The notes under the pieces are model-generated. The model searched no databases. It worked only from the letters and a program-made list of their open reading frames with translations, and was not told the DNA's origin. Both the position numbers and the translations under genes were made by a program. Source: Bacilli bacterium (GTDB taxonomy: Bacteria > Bacillota_I > Bacilli_A > RFN20 > CAG-826). From it: 7,225 nt of DNA. How positions within the stretch are numbered: the stretch's first letter is position 1; every line of letters begins with the position of its first letter. The DNA lies in assembly GCA_016296285.1 (NCBI GenBank), contig JAEDJP010000064.1:1-7225 (forward strand). The letters are read 5' to 3'. Below, one piece after another: positions 6,173-7,225 of this stretch.

Positions 6173-6180
6173 GATAAAAT
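6173..6180 (+). promoter_or_regulatory. Possible extended -10 promoter of the AraC-family gene
   Basis: TGATAAAAT includes the TGn extension followed by TAAAAT (6175-6180). The A of the start codon at 6188 lies just 8 bases after the box, where transcription would be expected to begin. A weak TTGTTC lies further upstream at a long 19-nt spacing. Confidence 0.4.
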
Positions 6181-6187
6181 CAAGCCC

Positions 6188-7075
6188 ATGGAAAACAAGG
6201 GCGAAAAAGTAAGGGATTCGCTGGAATCCGTCGAAAAGGCCTTCCTCGAGGAAGAGGAGGATTTCCGGTTCTATAACGAAGACGACTCCAAGTTCCGGTT
6301 CGTGAACCTCCACGAGCACAACTTCTACGAGCTCTTCTTCTACATGTCCGGATCCGTCGATTACGTCATCGAGCAAGGGGTGTTCCCCCTCAAGGACTTC
6401 GACTTCGTGATCGTCCCCCCGCATTGCCTGCACCAGCTGATCGTCCACGACGAGAACGCCCCTTACAAACGGAACGTCCTTTGGATTTACCCCCGCTTCG
6501 TCAAGAAGATGTCCTCGGAGAAAACGAACCTCCTCGCGGCCGTCGAGGCGTTCAACAAGAACGGGAACTACATCATCCGCGACCTCGACTTCGCCTTCGA
6601 GCTCAAGAAGCTCGCCGAGAAGATCGACGCGATCGAGAAGGGCGACGCCTTCGGGAGGGACCTCCTATACGAGAACGCCTTCCGCGAGATCTTTATCTTG
6701 ATCAACCGTTACCTCGAAAAGCACCAAGACGTCCGATTCCGTCCAAACGGCAATCCCGTCATCCTGCAGGCGATTCATTATATCGAGGGTCACATCGCCG
6801 AGAAGATCGCGATCAAGGACCTCTCGAGCCACGTCGGCCTCAACGAGTATTACCTCTCGCACCTCTTCAAGAAAGAAGTCGGGTCCACGATCCATCAATA
6901 CATCAACAAGAAACGGCTCAACATCGCGAAAGGCTACCTCGATGAGCGCATGCCCTTGAAGGACATCGCCGCGAAGACGGGATTCGGAGACGTCTCCCAT
7001 TTCATCCAGGTGTTCAAGAAGGAATACGCGATCACCCCGAAGAAATACATGAGCCTGCTCGGGAAGATGAAATAG
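6188..7075 (+). CDS. AraC-family transcriptional regulator with cupin sensor domain
   Basis: This 295-residue protein has two domains. Residues about 25-100 form a cupin-like ligand-binding domain (LHEHNFYELFFYMSGSVDYV, then VIVPPHCLHQLIVH). Residues about 190-290 form the double helix-turn-helix of AraC/XylS proteins: the first motif is IAIKDLSSHVGLNEYYLSHLFKK and the second is MPLKDIAAKTGFGDVSHFIQVFKK, closing with the typical ITPKKYM. Such proteins bind DNA in response to a small carbon compound. It is divergent from the hydrolase-permease operon across a 184-bp AT-rich spacer and is the obvious candidate to control it, possibly with autoregulation. The ATG at 6188 has no Shine-Dalgarno sequence, and a -10-like box lies 7 bases upstream, so translation may be leaderless. 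Codon use matches leuS and the operon. The inducer is unknown. Confidence 0.93.
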   Translation: MENKGEKVRDSLESVEKAFLEEEEDFRFYNEDDSKFRFVNLHEHNFYELFFYMSGSVDYVIEQGVFPLKDFDFVIVPPHCLHQLIVHDENAPYKRNVLWIYPRFVKKMSSEKTNLLAAVEAFNKNGNYIIRDLDFAFELKKLAEKIDAIEKGDAFGRDLLYENAFREIFILINRYLEKHQDVRFRPNGNPVILQAIHYIEGHIAEKIAIKDLSSHVGLNEYYLSHLFKKEVGSTIHQYINKKRLNIAKGYLDERMPLKDIAAKTGFGDVSHFIQVFKKEYAITPKKYMSLLGKMK

Positions 7076-7131
7076 GCGGGACACGAGAAAAGTCTTTTGC
7101 CGTTCCCTCAATCCGCGTTTCGCGGAAAAAG

Positions 7132-7155
7132 AAACAAGAGTTTTCTTTCTTGTTT
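7132..7155. terminator. AU-rich hairpin between convergent genes, possible bidirectional terminator
   Basis: AAACAAGA (7132-7139) pairs perfectly with TCTTGTTT (7148-7155) around an 8-nt loop, and one extra T follows. It lies between the end of the AraC-type gene and the end of the convergent gene. A separate 6-bp hairpin, TCCGCG-ttt-CGCGGA, is at about 7112-7126 and is followed by A residues. Neither has a classical GC stem plus T tract, so the terminator role is inferred from position. Confidence 0.4.
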
Positions 7156-7168
7156 TAGGGGAAAGCGA

Positions 7169-7225
7169 TCAGAACCGCTTGGCCATGGCCTTGAAATCGA
7201 GGGCCTTGGCCTTTTCCTCGTCGAG
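7169..7225 (-). CDS. C-terminal end of an unidentified minus-strand gene (partial)
   Basis: The minus strand reads 18 sense codons from the window edge to a TGA at 7171-7169, giving LDEEKAKALDFKAMAKRF. The GCC, AAG, CTC and GAC codons match the strong codon bias of the other genes here, which supports real coding sequence. The tail is Lys/Ala-rich and probably helical. It is too short to assign a family. It is convergent with the AraC-family gene. Confidence 0.6.
   Translation of the reverse strand, partial: LDEEKAKALDFKAMAKRF

Overview
The window looks like chromosomal DNA from a moderately GC-rich bacterium. Coding regions are GC-rich with codons ending mostly in G or C, while intergenic regions are AT-rich. 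It uses the standard code (TGA, TAG and TAA all act as stops), strong AGGAGG-type ribosome binding sites and sigma-70/sigma-A-like -10 boxes. The style of the leucyl-tRNA synthetase, the GntP permease and the AbiEi protein fits Bacillota best, but this is a low-confidence guess. No 16S or other marker is present.

Layout from left to right. Positions 1-839 hold an AbiEi-family antitoxin gene (minus strand) with its own promoter, followed by the first codons of an abiEii toxin gene. The toxin gene is cut off by a copy of the 3' end of leuS, including the leuS terminator. The same 55 bp recurs exactly at 840-894, at the true end of leuS, so the antitoxin segment is flanked by direct repeats. Positions 884-3292 are a complete leuS (minus). 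Positions 3293-3747 hold no intact gene: there is a start-less, beta-rich gene remnant and a pair of 51-nt-spaced palindromic repeats.

Positions 3748-6003 form a two-gene minus-strand operon: a metallo-beta-lactamase-fold hydrolase of the lactonase-like group, then a GntP-family permease, with a terminator hairpin between them. A divergent AraC-family regulator (6188-7075, plus) sits across an AT-rich promoter region. The last 57 bases are the tail of a convergent minus-strand gene.

The likely functional unit is regulator, hydrolase and permease: the AraC protein senses a small molecule and switches on the hydrolase and permease, which import and open or cleave an organic acid or lactone. 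The substrate cannot be read from sequence. leuS is housekeeping. The abiE segment at its 3' end looks like a recombination-acquired, now toxin-less remnant, or one edge of a larger insertion lying beyond the left border.
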